Shown here: in pieces, positions 33,873-45,399 of the stretch
Layout: every line of letters starts with the position of its first letter
Position numbering within the stretch: the first letter of the stretch is position 1
Position numbers and translations under genes: made by a program
Notes under the pieces: generated by a model
Told to the model about the DNA's origin: nothing
What the model saw: the letters and a program-made list of their open reading frames with translations, nothing else
Databases searched by the model: none
Assembly: GCF_030272615.1 (NCBI RefSeq)
Contig: NC_081413.1
Location: 720,640,367 to 720,704,366 of the forward strand
Direction of reading: 5' to 3'
DNA: 64,000 nucleotides
DNA from: Cryptomeria japonica
Taxonomy: Eukaryota > Streptophyta > Pinopsida > Cupressales > Cupressaceae

Positions 33873-34159
33873 GGTTATAAATATCTTTATCTACCTTAGG
33901 AATGATTGCTTAATGAATTGCTTCACTTCTTTGCTTTGAATGCCTTTGCTCAAGAATTTTTGCGCTCTCGAAGGTTTGAATGCTCGGTGAAATGAAAATG
34001 GAGCCAAAACACTTTTTTTGTAATGTTAATTTTGCCAACCACCACATTTAATGCTTGCGAGTTAAGTAATGACTTAACTTATTTGCCGGTATATAAGTAA
34101 TTTCAACTTCACCATCAACTGAGGGAATAATAGCATGTTTTACATTTGATTGCCAAACC
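33873..34159 (-). other. N2 spacer between Gag and ORF2
   Basis: About 290 bp without coding signal; equivalent of 9096-9395 in N1. Confidence 0.4.
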
Positions 34160-35293
34160 CTCAAAGGAATTTTCTCCAGTTAGATGAAGAGTCTCCTGCC
34201 GGTGGAGTGTTACTCTGTTTTGCCAGTGGAGGAGTATTCCTATCAACATTCAGTTCTAATTTCGTGATCCATTGTTTTGAGAATTCCTATTTTACGTCTT
34301 CAACTTTTTCTTTACCTTTCAAACTAGGACCTTTGTTATTTTTACCAATGAGGATTTGCTTCTACAAAATTTAGCAATATATCCAATCTTGTTACAGACA
34401 TAACAAGTCATATTATTTTTTTGAATAGCTTTCCCATATCCTATGCCGGTTTGTGTTCTGCATTGATTAGATAGATGTCCAAATCTTCCACAAACATAAC
34501 ATCTTACATTCATTCTGCAATTTTCTAAATTATGACCAACTTTGTTACATTTAGAAAATTGACCGATGGGTGTATTGGTATACTGATAATTTCTAGATCT
34601 ACATTGACTTGCTCTATGACCATACTTGTTACAGTTAAAGCATTTGCCATTAAATTTATAAGCAGTAGGTTGTCTTACCAATTTGCTATGATCCTATGTG
34701 TTTGCAGTACCGGAGCTTTCACCAGCTTCTTTCAAGGCCACAAGTGTCACCATTAGGTTTATGATTCTTCAACAAGTCACCAAGTTCTTCTGAGATTTTC
34801 TTGAATTTTTCTTTGTGCTGATTTGCAGTATCCAGTTCTCTTTCCAAGATTTCTTTCTGTCTCATAAGTTCATTTGAGTCATTTTGTGTATGCATCAGAT
34901 ATGTCTTCAACACAACATATCATTTTCATGGCTAAGTCTTGTGTTCTCATTTTCAGCATCACTCAATCTTCTAGTCAAATCTCCTTCATTCTTCTTTCTA
35001 TCTTCAATTTCCTTACAAAATCTCATAGTCATATCCTGCATCTCATTCTTTGTTGCCATGTTTTCTTGTTTCAGCTTGTTTATTAGATCACTAAGAGTTT
35101 CCTTTTCATCATTCTCATTTTGCATCTTTTCACAAAGTTCTCTTCTCTTGTTTCTTGCAATGGTAATATTTTCTTGAAGTGCTTGAATAATATCTTGTGC
35201 AGCCTTTAGATCATCTTCAAGTTTGATATTTTTCAAATTTTTTGCATCATAGTCTAAGAGAGCTGCTTCTAATTGCTTCATCAAGTTTTCCAT
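34160..35293 (-). pseudogene. gag: N2 Gag-like protein with four zinc knuckles, frameshifted
   Basis: ATG at 35293 (MENLMKQLEAALLDYD), then a coiled coil to about 34720 with a frameshift near 34910 and another break near 34690. All four CCHC knuckles are intact in 34681-34319: CFNCNKYGHRASQC, FSKCNKVGHNLENC (first Cys is Phe), CYVCGRFGHLSNQC, CYVCNKIGYIAKFC (His is Tyr). Compared with N1, knuckle 1 survives here. A Pro-rich tail follows with shifts. Likely RNA-packaging protein of the particle. Confidence 0.82.
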
Positions 35294-35350
35294 CTCTACT
35301 AGTGTCAAGATCTTCCTCAAGTTGTCAGGCTTCTGAAAATAGAGGACCAA

Positions 35351-35362
35351 GATTTGATACCA
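35351..35362 (-). other. N2 primer-binding site, altered
   Basis: The minus strand reads TGGTATCAAATC next to the LTR, two changes from TGGTATCAGAGC in N1. Still recognisable as the initiator tRNA-Met site. Confidence 0.85.
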
Positions 35363-35364
35363 AT

Positions 35365-36158
35365 TGTTAGGATTCCCAAAGATACTGAGAGGGGGGGGTG
35401 TGAATCAGTATCTAACCGGTTATAAGATTTTCTTGAATTAAAACATATACAGCATATCAATACTGTATACCAATAAACAAAAATTAATGCAATAAACAGA
35501 GTTAACAACAACCACATGAAAAACATGCCATAACACATTAGTTTAATGAGGAAACCCGGTGTGGGAAAAAACTCAGTGGGATTTGTGACCCACAATATTC
35601 ACTTACTAGCCAATAAGTAAATATTACTCTTACAATGGGGGCTTGCACATGCAGGAAGGCCAAGTGCCTAGAGCTCACTGCTCAATTACAAAATGGGAAG
35701 TCTCACTGACTTACAAAATGGAATATATAAATCCAATGTCTTGTACTGCTTCAAAATAACATCTGCTATGCCAGATCCAGTACCAGTTTATAGCTCTGCT
35801 TCATACATAAACCCTTAACCTATGATTCACATAATAGGTCTACCTTATTTCGCCTATTAACTTCCTTCCACAATCTCTCAAATGTTCTACAATGATCTCA
35901 TACATATATGAGTCATTTTACAACTTGCCAAGTCGGCTTAGAATGATTTTACAATAATTTACAAAATATATTATAAACAAAATTCTCGTCGGCTCGGTAT
36001 TTTTCCTTTCACTGCTGGTGGTCTATGTGCTGGTGTAGAGTCTGACCTTGCTGGTGCCAATAAATTGTCTTGTCGGTGTCATAGGATTGTAAGGTTGCCA
36101 TCAATGACAAAACCTTCAATCACCTATAATATCTCATTGGAGTGTGCATTTGCCAACA
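35365..36158 (-). repeat. N2 5' LTR
   Basis: 794 bp with the same termini as the 3' LTR (plus strand TGTTAGGATTCC ... TTGCCAACA), bordered by the ATGAA duplication on its right. Confidence 0.95.
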
Positions 36159-36163
36159 ATGAA

Positions 36164-37238
36164 GACTTTATTGTTTGAATGATGGTGTATTTTCATCTGG
36201 TATAGGTTTTATTTGATACCTTAGTATGACACTTGTTCATGGGTTGGAATCATGGAGTGATAAGAACTCATAGTCATGAGACTCTATCTCACTTTCAATG
36301 TGTGTTTCATTGTATGAGGTATCATCACTTATCTCTTCTTTTTCTTGCCTCTGATCTTGTTGTAGATTGACTGGTCTTCTTTACACAGTAGTTACCCTTC
36401 TTAAGCCTAGTATAAGTTGTTGCAATCTTTCTTCATCTAATTCATTAGGTTGAGTTTGAGTCATTTCTCATGGAAGAAGTATTGATAATAACCATGGATT
36501 AGGTTCATCTACTTGTGGTAAGCCTACTTCTGTTGCAACATTAGCTTGTACTGTCATGTCAAGAACTAAATTATTTTGTGACTTAGTGCTAGGCTCTTGT
36601 AGGAGTTGTCTCATGTCTTCCCCATCTGATTCCATTGTAGGCAGTGTGGGTACTTGATTTATTGTTTGAGATGAAGAGGGAAGCACATGTGTGGACAAAT
36701 ACCTTTGTGGTATGTAGTCTAATGGTTTTATTCGTCTATTTAGTATATCAAGGGTGTGTTACCTTGCTTCCTTGATATGTGGTACATGCTTATACCCTAA
36801 CCCTTGATTCCCTAGATTGTCATTAGGAGCAATAGGTTCTATTCTTCCTTGTTTCTATAACCCCAGGCCTATGGTACCATCATATCCATGTCTCTGGAGA
36901 ATTTTGAATCGATTGCCATACTGATCTAGGGGTATTCTGGGTATTGTCATATGATCCTCTTCTCTATATATCCAAAGGTTGACATCTTCATTCAGGGATT
37001 CTTCCTATAAGTCACCCCATCTAATGAAAGAGATAGAGTCTGTGCATCTGACAATTTATTTACCTTTGTCTTGTTTTTGTACTGCATTTTTGGGCTTCCC
37101 AAAAGACTTAGGAGATAGAGACAATTGTTTTCCACTTGAACTATTTGCAATAGAATACTCTCCACAACCCATATCTTGTATCTGTAAAGAGGGCATTGTA
37201 GGCATATTCTTCTTTGTTTCTGTGATAGTTAATGCATT
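36164..37238 (-). pseudogene. Gy2 protease-RT linker with G-patch-like block
   Basis: Minus-strand frame continuing from the protease (MGCGEYSIANSSSGKQLSLSPKSF near 37172-37100). At about 36910-36780 the Gly-rich segment ILQRHGYDGTIGLGL, then QGRIEPI and NQGLGYKHVP, resembles the G-patch stretch found in this linker of Tat-type elements (an RNA-binding motif). It ends in acidic, Gln-rich sequence at the N2 insertion. Several stops. Confidence 0.55.
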
Positions 37239-38150
37239 CTATTGTGTAGTGAGAGGTACTGCTTCATTAATTGGTACTTGATTATCTACACTTTCTTTCA
37301 AGTAATTGCAATGTTGGAAGGGATTTGGATCACCTTTTATGGTGGTTTCAATACCATTATATGGGAATTTGATACACTGATGAAATGTGGATGGTACTGC
37401 TTGCATGGTGTTGATCCATGGGCAGCCCAATAACATGTTATATCCTAGATCTCTGTCCAAGACTTGAAAAGAGAGCTTTGTTGTTATAGGTCCCACTTGT
37501 ATGGGTAGTATTACAATGCCTTTTGAGGGACGTTCTTCATCATCATATGCCTTGATATTTATCTTCTTTAATGAATTAATGTGAAGTTCATGATATCCTA
37601 GCATCTTAACTAGTTTTAAAGTACAAATGTTGAGACTGACTCCTCTATCTATGAGTACTCTTCGGATCCTTCTTTTATGTATGTAAGCTTCTAGATGTAG
37701 CGGGTCATTATGGAGAAATCTGCCACTAGGAATGTCTCATTCTATGAATGCAATGCAAGTGCCTTGTGTAAAATTTCCTACCATGGGCTGGAAGGCATTT
37801 TCATCTATATCTTTGTCCACTACTAAATCTTGAAGTGCTTTGTCTAGAATAGCTTTGTGAGTGGGTGAAATACGTAGTAGTTCAAATAGTGATATATGTG
37901 TCGAGGTTTTCTTAAGTTGCTCAACAAAATTGTGAGTCCCTACTGCTGGTGGATGATTTGGTGGTACTCCTTGTAAAGTTACCTTTGATTTGTGAGTAAC
38001 TACTGCATAGTCTCTGTCTCTGGGAGTTATTGTGATTGTAGCCACTGTATCATCTCTTTTGTAAGTATTGTCAGTGTTATATGTTGTATTATCAAGGTTT
38101 ATGTTAAATCCCTCTTTATAGTCTCCATGTGTATGTTTGACATCCATGAT
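37239..38150 (-). pseudogene. Gy2 aspartic protease, broken
   Basis: The active-site region at about 37660-37610 reads LIDRGVSLNICTLKLVKMLGY, where the usual D-S/G-G has become Asp-Arg-Gly. Downstream IKAYDDEERPSKGIVILPIQVG and LGYNMLLGCPWINTMQAVPSTFHQCIKFP are typical for Tat proteases. The preceding part (38147-37737) is the Gag-protease linker with FELLRISPTHKAILDKAL and FQPMVGNF. Confidence 0.82.
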
Positions 38151-40339
38151 TTGTTCTATGAATTCATCTTCAAACCATCATGAATGAGATGGTTAGTCAT
38201 GCCCCCAATCTCTGAGACAAATATTTCTATCATCATCGTATTTTGGTGCCTCTGGCAACATGCAAATTTTTTTATCATCTATGTGAGTTTCTAGCTATTG
38301 CTCATCTTGATCAAGTGTTTCTTGAGAATCATTGTCTACTACATATCCTGAGCTAATGGCATGAATAGTGTAGTCATATGAGACTTTTGTGTAGCTAGTT
38401 GTATTGTCTTGAGTACTTGATGTAGTAGCTTTCCCTTTGTAATGCTTAACAAATGGATCCTTAAATATTGTATGATTTGTGTTTGCTGAGGTTTTATCAA
38501 TATCGATTGTGATGTCCCCTTGGTCTATCATATCTTGGACCAAGTTTTTCAACTTATAGCAACTCGCCATTTGGTGACCTTTAGTCCGATGATAATCACA
38601 AAAATCATTATCATTCCACCATGTGGGTTTTAAAGGACCTAGTTTGTATACTCTTATTTCCGGTAAAGTGATCATTTTTGTCTGTATTAACTTTTTGAGT
38701 GCTGACTCAATAGGTTCTCCTAGAGGTGTGTAATTCCTTCTTGGAGCATGTACCCTGGGGTACTTTGTGTTCATATTTTGTGTAGCATTTACATTTGTTG
38801 AGGCAGTGTTATTCTTCATATGTGGATTTCATGATTGACTCATGCCTAAAGATAAAACCGGTTGAGTTCTATTTACTATTTGGGTGTCTACAACACCATC
38901 ATTGGTCACATTTTTGTTTTTTGACCAAAACTTGGATTTATCATTGTTGTTGGTGTTGCCATACTTAATAAGACCTTGTTCCACTAATCCTTTCTCACAT
39001 TTTAGAGCTTTTTTCATGATTTATTTGAATGTGGTTAAACATTGCATTTGTAAGGGATATTTAATCTTAGGGATCAAGTTTTCAGTGAATACACTTGCTC
39101 TATTTTTGGAATAATGGTCTTACACCTCCTATAGAGAGCCCTCCATCATTGTATGAAGGATGCAAATGTTTAATTTTCATATTGTTTCACAGAAGACAAG
39201 TCCATTAACGTGATTGGGGTTTCAATGTTATGTGAACATTTTACAATAAAGTGCTCAACTAATTCTCCCCATGATGTGATGGTTGGTGGTAAATGTGAAA
39301 ACCACTCTAAGGTTGGGCCCCTTAGACTTTTAGGAAATGGTCTCATTAATTAAGTGTCCTATGTTGCAACCTCTATGCATACCATAAAAAACTCTCTGAT
39401 ATGGTCTCTAGGATTACCTTTCCCTCGGTATCTATCAAATTTTGATGTTTCAAAATGTTGTGGGAAAGGCGACATGTACAATGTGTGATCAAAAGGATAA
39501 GGACGTAAGTCCTGTAGTGTGTATCTCTTTTTATCGTTATCGGTTTGCATAGTAGTCACCTGTTATTACAAATTGTGTAATTGTTGTGTTAGAATATCCG
39601 TTTGAGTTAAAGGTACACCTTGTGTCTGTGTATGTCCCACAAAAGGATCCGTGGTACCATAACTAGGAGGTTGTTGGAGGGTACCATGATTGTAATTTCT
39701 CATGTTGTATATTCCACTAAGTATTGTGAAATAGTTGATATGTGAACCCATGTTAGGCTGAGTTGTAGTTGTTGTATTTGCAATACCTAGATTTGCATTT
39801 TGGTGACTATATGTCGATCCTATAGAATAGGAAACTGGAGGTTGGGTCGTACTTGTTGTATGAGGAATCTGTGTTGAGACACTTGATATTATCGGTATGA
39901 TATGTGTTGGTACACTAACATTTATCGTTGAAGATGATGCACTTGATTGAGAGTTTGTATTTGTACTGACATTTGTTTGTGTAGGTGCATTCTAAGGAAA
40001 ACTGGAGGTCGTTGCTTGCATTTGTGCTATATGCGGTGTTTGACTGTTATCTTGACCTAAAGTTTTTCTTGGTGGTAGGATCTTTGTGACATCAAAATCC
40101 TCGGGTAATTTTTCCCCATTTTGTAATAACAATGAGAGATATTTGTACCTATCACTATGTATAAGTGCATCTAAGATCATAACGACATGTGGATCTTGTT
40201 GAGATGACTCAATCTATTCTCATGTTAAATGTTGTTGTAGTTCATGTAGTGTAGACATTGACTAAGAACCTGATTGTTGACTAGTTGATATGTCCATATT
40301 CGAAGTTGGATTTACTGATAAGTCGTTGTTTGGGTCCAT
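38151..40339 (-). pseudogene. gag: Gy2 Gag, broken
   Basis: Start MDPNNDLSVNPTSNMD at 40339. A long Thr/Ser/Gln-rich N-terminal region is followed by YPFDHTLYMSPFPQHFETSKFDRYRGKGNPRDHIREFFMVC (about 39500-39370, capsid entry), a middle part with KYGNTNNNDKSKFWSKN, and the C-terminal finger WWNDNDFCDYHRTKGHQMASCYKLKNLVQDMIDQGDI at about 38620-38510. The Cys/His spacing of this finger is characteristic of Tat-lineage Gag. Stops at about 39565, 39360, 38829 and 38295. Confidence 0.82.
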
Positions 40340-40850
40340 TGTACCTTTTTCCTTTTGTGGCCTTGTGACGGGAATTTAAGACTCCTATATGAGGGTGGTT
40401 TTAGAAATTTATGCAAGATGACAACTAATGCTAGACTCTAGACATAGGTATGAGGTGTGCAAAAACTAGAATAGACTCTCTATTGTGGATTTTGATGCGA
40501 GACTTGTTGAGAATTTTGGGATTTCTGTAGTGCAATTTTTTCCATGTCTTCTCTTACACGTTCTGCAAAATTTTTTGTATCAATCCTATGGGCAATTTTA
40601 TACTCAATATTTATCTCATACTCGACTCCTATATACTGGGGGGCATTTCTCCTTGAGTCCCAAGATAAATTAGCTAGACCTTCAATGATTTATTGCTGAC
40701 CACCGTTTGGCACTAGATAAGGTTTCTTGAAAGGGAGCAAACCATCACCTGGTAGACCCGTTAAGATGCATGCTATGACTTGGTAGGATGATTATGCAAA
40801 TGATGATGAACTAAGACAAACATATATGAGGTCTAGATGAGGACATATAT
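40340..40850 (-). other. Gy2 5' leader region
   Basis: Non-coding sequence upstream of the Gy2 Gag start. A primer-binding site and LTR end should lie in or beyond it, but no convincing complement of a plant tRNA 3' end was found. Confidence 0.35.
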
Positions 40851-41141
40851 AAGAATGATAGTAAGGACGTAAATAGAGATTATGCAACTTCTAAGGATGA
40901 TAATAAGGATGTAAATGAGGACTATGCAAGGACTAAGGATGATAATAAGGACATAGATGAGGACTATGCAAGGACTAAGGATGATAATAAGGACGTAGAT
41001 GAAGACTATGAAAGAACTAAGGATGATAATAAGGATGTAGATGAAGACTATGCAAGGACTAAGGACGATAATAAGGATGTAAATGAAGACTATGCAAGGA
41101 CTAAGGACAAAAATAAGGACATAAATGAGGACTATGCAAGG
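40851..41141. repeat. Tandem repeat, 42-bp unit, about 7 copies
   Basis: Units of the type GACTAAGGATGATAATAAGG + ATGTAAATGAGGACTATGCAAG follow each other with 5-20% differences. Because 42 is a multiple of three, the minus strand stays open through all copies (41297-40833) and reads a 14-residue hydrophobic period (…LSPCIVFIYILIII). The ORF looks like a by-product of the period, not a gene. It lies just upstream of the Gy2 leader, so it may be part of its LTR. Confidence 0.9.
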
Positions 41142-42138
41142 AATTCCTATGGTCACAAGTGTATAAAACTTTAAGTTTTGAGTTTCAAAAATAGACTTGG
41201 TTTTCATTAATTTTGTGTATAGGACAAGTTTCGTGGTTTTTTCAAGTCTGAGAACAATTATTTGGAGGTAAATATAGCTGACTGACTGGTTTTTCAAACA
41301 ATCTCAAAGAATTATGAGATACGTAGGATAGGGCCTAAAAAAGCCCAAATAACTGACTCAATATTGGTCTGATACAACGATACATATAAAGAAACAAAAG
41401 ACAAGCTTAGGCTAGAAATTCGAAACCATTCAAATGAGGCCCTTACAAAATATCGATTTAAAATGAACAGATATAGAGTCTGGCAGCACTGGCTCCACTC
41501 CATGGCACACACTTCTTGAGCATGCCAGTCTCTCTTACCTCAAAAATCTGAAGATCTTATAACCGAGGGATTTTTGTATCATAATGTAAGGTACATGAAG
41601 GGTATCTATGGGGTACGATCCACATTCCTAGAATCACTAAATGTAGGGTTTTGGGCTACTAAGTTGGTTCTTATTATAAGGTTTTGAGGGGTCCCGATCC
41701 AATGACATATTCTTAGAGAAAGCCACTTAAGACTTTAGTTGAGCTTATCGGTGTAGGGAAGGCCCCCACATACATCGAATTCACTCAACACTCTAGTCAC
41801 CTGACCAATATATTTATATAGTGGCTCAAAAAACCCGCTCGAGAGTATGCTAGGAGAGATGATATCCCCAACGCATCCCAATTGGAAGTACCTTTGTGGG
41901 GTGATGAAATCCCCAATCAAAGATACCCCTCTCTACGCCAAATAAAATAAAATTGGGCATTGTTGTCACCTCCTTCCTTTCTCCCAAGACCCCGAAGGCA
42001 GGTGGAAAGTTAGTTAATGCAATAGTAGGTCCACCCCAAACATGATAAATTTTATTTCCCTTAAGAAAATCAAATGTGATTTAATCTAATGCAGCCTGAT
42101 TCACGTTCATTTTAAAGCCCAAATTGAGGTGTTGAATA
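41142..42138. other. Spacer, probably Gy2 LTR/leader sequence
   Basis: No gene. The pair GAGTATGCTAGGAGAGATGATATCCCC / GGGGTGATGAAATCCCC region (41845-41930) is relatively GC-rich compared with its surroundings. No LTR terminus could be fixed. Confidence 0.3.
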
Positions 42139-42625
42139 CGCACATGCATGTCCATTTTAAACACCAAATTGAAATGTGAAGGCATGCATGTCAATTTTAA
42201 CCATTGTTGATTTTAAGCCCAAATCGAAGTGTTATGCATGCATGTCCATTTTAACCATTATTGATTTTAAGCCCAAATCGAAGTGTTATACATGCATGTC
42301 ATTTTAAACACCAAATTGAAATGTGAAGGCATGCATGTCAATTTTAACCATTGTTGATTTTAAGCCCAAATCGAAGTGTTATGCATGCATGTCCATTTTA
42401 ACCATTATTGATTTTAAGCCCAAATCGAAGTATTATACATGCATGTCATTTTAAACACCAAATTGAAATGTGAAGGCATGCATGTCAATTTTAACCATTG
42501 TTGATTTTAAGCCCAAATCAAAGTGTTATGCATGCATGTCCATTTTAACCATTATTGATTTTAAGCCCAAATCAAAGTGTTATACATGCATGTCAATTTT
42601 AACCATTGTTAATTTTAAGCACCAA
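42139..42625. repeat. Higher-order tandem repeat, 147-bp period
   Basis: Two subunits of about 54 bp (GCATGCATGTCAATTTTAAC.../GCATGCATGTCCATTTTAAC..., both with GATTTTAAGCCCAAATC) and one of about 39 bp (ACATGCATGTCATTTTAAAC…GAAATGTGAAG) form a block. Block starts are at 42182, 42329 and 42476, exactly 147 bp apart. Partial copies flank both ends. Confidence 0.92.
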
Positions 42626-42784
42626 AAGATGAAGTGTGAGATTATGAGTGCAATTGATAAAAAACTAACTTGATCCTTTTTATAAATTCACCACAGGTTG
42701 CAAATAGATGATTAGTAGTAATATCAAATCAATAGAAAATAGAGAACTCAAAATTAACAGAAATGAATGCCTGATGATACCTAC

Positions 42785-43470
42785 CCGATTGTGTGACCCT
42801 GAATAGGCGATTGCCTAATTCTGTTAGGTCGAATACGTGATGATAACAAGATGATTGTGTGATCCTGACAGGTTGATTACATGACACACAGGCATATAAC
42901 ACAAAAAAATAAAAATTGAAATTAAACTTGATCAGAAACCTGTAAAATAGATTGTGAGGCCCTAGCTTGATCTCTCATCATCCATTCAATATTAATCAAG
43001 TCATATTTCACCCTATATGAGAGAACTAAGTTGTTATATTTATCAATGGCTGGTTGGTCTTCTAAATCTTGTATCTACTTTTTTGCTTTGAGAATCCTTT
43101 GATAACATTTGGCCTGTCTTTGTTGTTCTTTTGTCCTTCTAGCACCTGAAATCATGAATTGTACCTTACATGCCATAAACTGTTATAACAAAAACATGCA
43201 ATACAAATAATCTATTTCCAGATTTACTCAATTTCATGTAGCATTAAATAGATTAGAGAACATAAAGGATGTAAGAATTAAAACAACAAAATAGCAATTT
43301 TCCCTGCGAATGCATGATGAAGACAAGGTGATTGCGTAGAAATGTAAGATCAATTGTGTGATTATGACAAGGCGATTGCATGACCCTAAAAGGTCGATTG
43401 CATGACCCTGAAAGGTCGATTATGTAATCCTGTCTATGCGATTGCGTGATGATGTAACCACGAATACGTG
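42785..43470. repeat. Dispersed and tandem GATTGCATGACCCTG-type repeats
   Basis: At 43360-43420 the 23-bp word AGGTCGATTGCATGACCCTG(AA) is repeated head to tail, with looser copies to 43460. Related words (CGATTGTGTGACCCTGA, ATTGTGTGATCCTGACAGG) occur at 42788-42895. Between them (42900-43320) no gene is seen. Confidence 0.7.
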
Positions 43471-43739
43471 AGGAAAAGATCTTTTTTTGAAATCTGTGCA
43501 ACCTGCAAAAAAGGGAAAAATCTGTACGATCTGCAAAAATAACATAGAAAACAAAGAAGATTAATTAGCTATGATTCACGCTGGGTTCACCAAAATATAC
43601 TATGCTCAAATTCATCATTGCTAAATTGGAAATAAGGAAAATCATGAATCCCTTAACTATCTAAGCAATTCAAACATAAAACCAATGAAATAGATGCAAA
43701 ATGGAATTAAATTAAACAATATAAAACTCCCTATTGTGC

Positions 43740-44514
43740 ATCATGGCTTCCATTGTTCTTCTCTTCTCTGTGGTATGATGGCTCTCAGATATTGTGCTAA
43801 CAACCTAGAATTGCCACAAAGATTCAAAGTTCGTGATTATTGAAAATGGAGATTGAATGCTCAATTTATAGATTTTTGGAACAAATTGATTGAAAGGTGG
43901 AACAAATTGATCAAGAGGTGGAAATCAGGTGAGCTCACATGAAAATTGATAGTTGAACTGTTGATTTAGAGGTGAAAAAAAATAGATTGAATAGATTAAT
44001 TGAGTCAACTGAATGAGAAAAAGCTAACTGAGTGAAGTAAAAGAATGATTGGAGGAAATAAAGAGGATGACAAAGAAAGCTTTATTTAGAAAAAGCTAAC
44101 TAGAAGATGGAAATAGAGATTGGAGAGATATTTGAATTAATTAATTAATTAATTTAGCATGTGCTTGCACTTTAACTTAGATTTTCAATTTAATCTTTGC
44201 ATGAGATTTATTTCAAATAATTGAATTTATTCAATTTAGTATTTGAATATATTTAGAACTTGACTTTGATTTTCAATTTGATTTTTGAAATCATGCACAT
44301 GTGATTGAAATTAGGAGAAATTAGAAGAAATGGTGAAATTGAATGAAATTAGAAGAATTAATTAGTTAATTAAATGAGATTAGAATTTGAATTAGAGAAA
44401 ATAATTAGTTAATTAAATAATTTAAAGAAACAATTTAATTTATTTAGAAATTGAATTTAATTAAATAATAAAGATTATTTAAATTAAAAGATTAAAATCA
44501 TAATTAATTAAATA
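43740..44514 (-). repeat. AT-rich minus-strand LTR, part right of its unknown inner end
   Basis: Sequence made of TTAATTAAATAATA-type words that continues at 49780-50078 after the LINE. The LTR terminus is at 50078. The composition matches the LTRs ending at 52907 and 56373. The lower boundary is not determined; it may extend down to the repeat fields. Confidence 0.6.
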
Positions 44515-44540
44515 ATATTTAGAAAACTAAAGATTCTTGC

Positions 44541-45399
44541 ATGATTTTAAAGTTGGATATTTTGAAAGGATATGATATGGTGGACAAGGAATTTCTTGTA
44601 GAAGTTTTGAGGAAATTTGGCTTCTGCAAAGAATGGATCACATGGGTCAAGAATTGTTTATCAACACCCAAATTCTCAGTTTTGGTCAATGGTTCATCTC
44701 ATGGTTTCTTCGCTACAATGAGAGGTATTTGCCAAGGGGATCCTATGTTGCCATTTTTGTTCATAATTATGGTTAAGCCGTAGGTCGGTTGATTAAATCT
44801 CTTCACCATAATGGTCGTTGGTTGGGAGTCAGGTTGAACATACAACCCACTTGCATTTTGCTAATGATACTATTATGTTTGGAGTCTCTAGTAGAAGAGA
44901 GACAAGGACTATAAATACTTGCCTGGATGACTATTGCAAGGCATCAAGGAAAGCAATCAATTGGAACAAGTCAGAAGTATTCTTTATCAACACTTTGCCA
45001 AATATGAAAGGTGTCCTATCAAGGATCCTCAATTTAAGAGTTGCAAACTTTCGAGGTAAATCCCTTGGGACTCCTCTTTTCATTGGTAGTAATAAGATTT
45101 TCTATTGGACGCATCTTATTTAGAAATGTAAATCTAGGCTTGAAAATTGGAAAGGGAAGTGGTTATCATCTGTCAGTAAGTTCACTATGATAAAATCAGT
45201 CCTCTCTGCCATACTGGTTTTTCCATGGCTTGCATGAGATTACCGGCTGCCATAGAAGATGTGTTGATTACTATAATGAGAAATTTCCTATGGAATGGGT
45301 CGGATGACAAAGGGAAAATTCCCATGATTGCCTGGAAAAAAACAAGTCAACCTAAAAATGTTGGGGGTGTTGGAATTCAACAAATTTCTATTATGAATT
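44541..45399 (+). pseudogene. LINE reverse transcriptase fragment, broken
   Basis: Begins inside the RT domain with LKLDILKGYDMVDKEFLVEVLRKFGF (motif A), then VLVNGSSHGFFATMRGICQGDPMLPFLFII, a shift near 44783-44818, and LHFANDTIMFG (motif C; the usual Phe-Ala-Asp-Asp has become Phe-Ala-Asn-Asp). It continues with INWNKSEVFFIN, LGTPLFIGSN and the thumb-like LENWKGKWLSSVSKFTMIKSVL, and reaches GGVGIQQISIMNL where the solo LTR is inserted. Confidence 0.9.

Larger units (their letters stand above)
29612..36163 (-). mobile_element. N2: second copy of the non-autonomous N element, inserted in Gy2
   Basis: Reverse-oriented relative of N1. LTRs at 29617-30421 (3') and 35365-36158 (5') are flanked by the duplication ATGAA (29612-29616 and 36159-36163). 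The interior repeats N1's plan: Gag-like protein at the right, the long unrecognised ORF2 to its left, no pol. It interrupts the protease-RT linker of Gy2, so it is younger than Gy2. Its LTRs differ from each other by point changes, a variable G run and small indels. Confidence 0.92.
26084..40339 (-). mobile_element. Gy2: Tat-like Ty3/gypsy element, split by N2
   Basis: On the minus strand the order is Gag (40339 down to about 38150), protease, a linker with a G-patch-like block, [N2 insertion 29612-36163], RT, RNase H, archaeal-type RNase H, then integrase. An aRNH between the first RNase H and integrase is the hallmark of the plant Tat lineage, as is the Gag finger region CDYHRTKGHQMASC and the protease end MLLGCPWI. 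The element is about 7.7 kb without N2 and LTRs. Many stops; the integrase has lost its first Asp. LTR limits were not found. Confidence 0.88.

Noticed and set aside
40833-41297. 154-codon minus-strand ORF with repeated hydrophobic 14-residue units
   Set aside because: It exists because the 42-bp tandem unit is a multiple of three; no start context, no homologous block, and composition follows the repeat.
42139-42625. CRISPR-like array of repeats
   Set aside because: Units are contiguous, diverged and without unique spacers; it is a plain tandem repeat in plant DNA.
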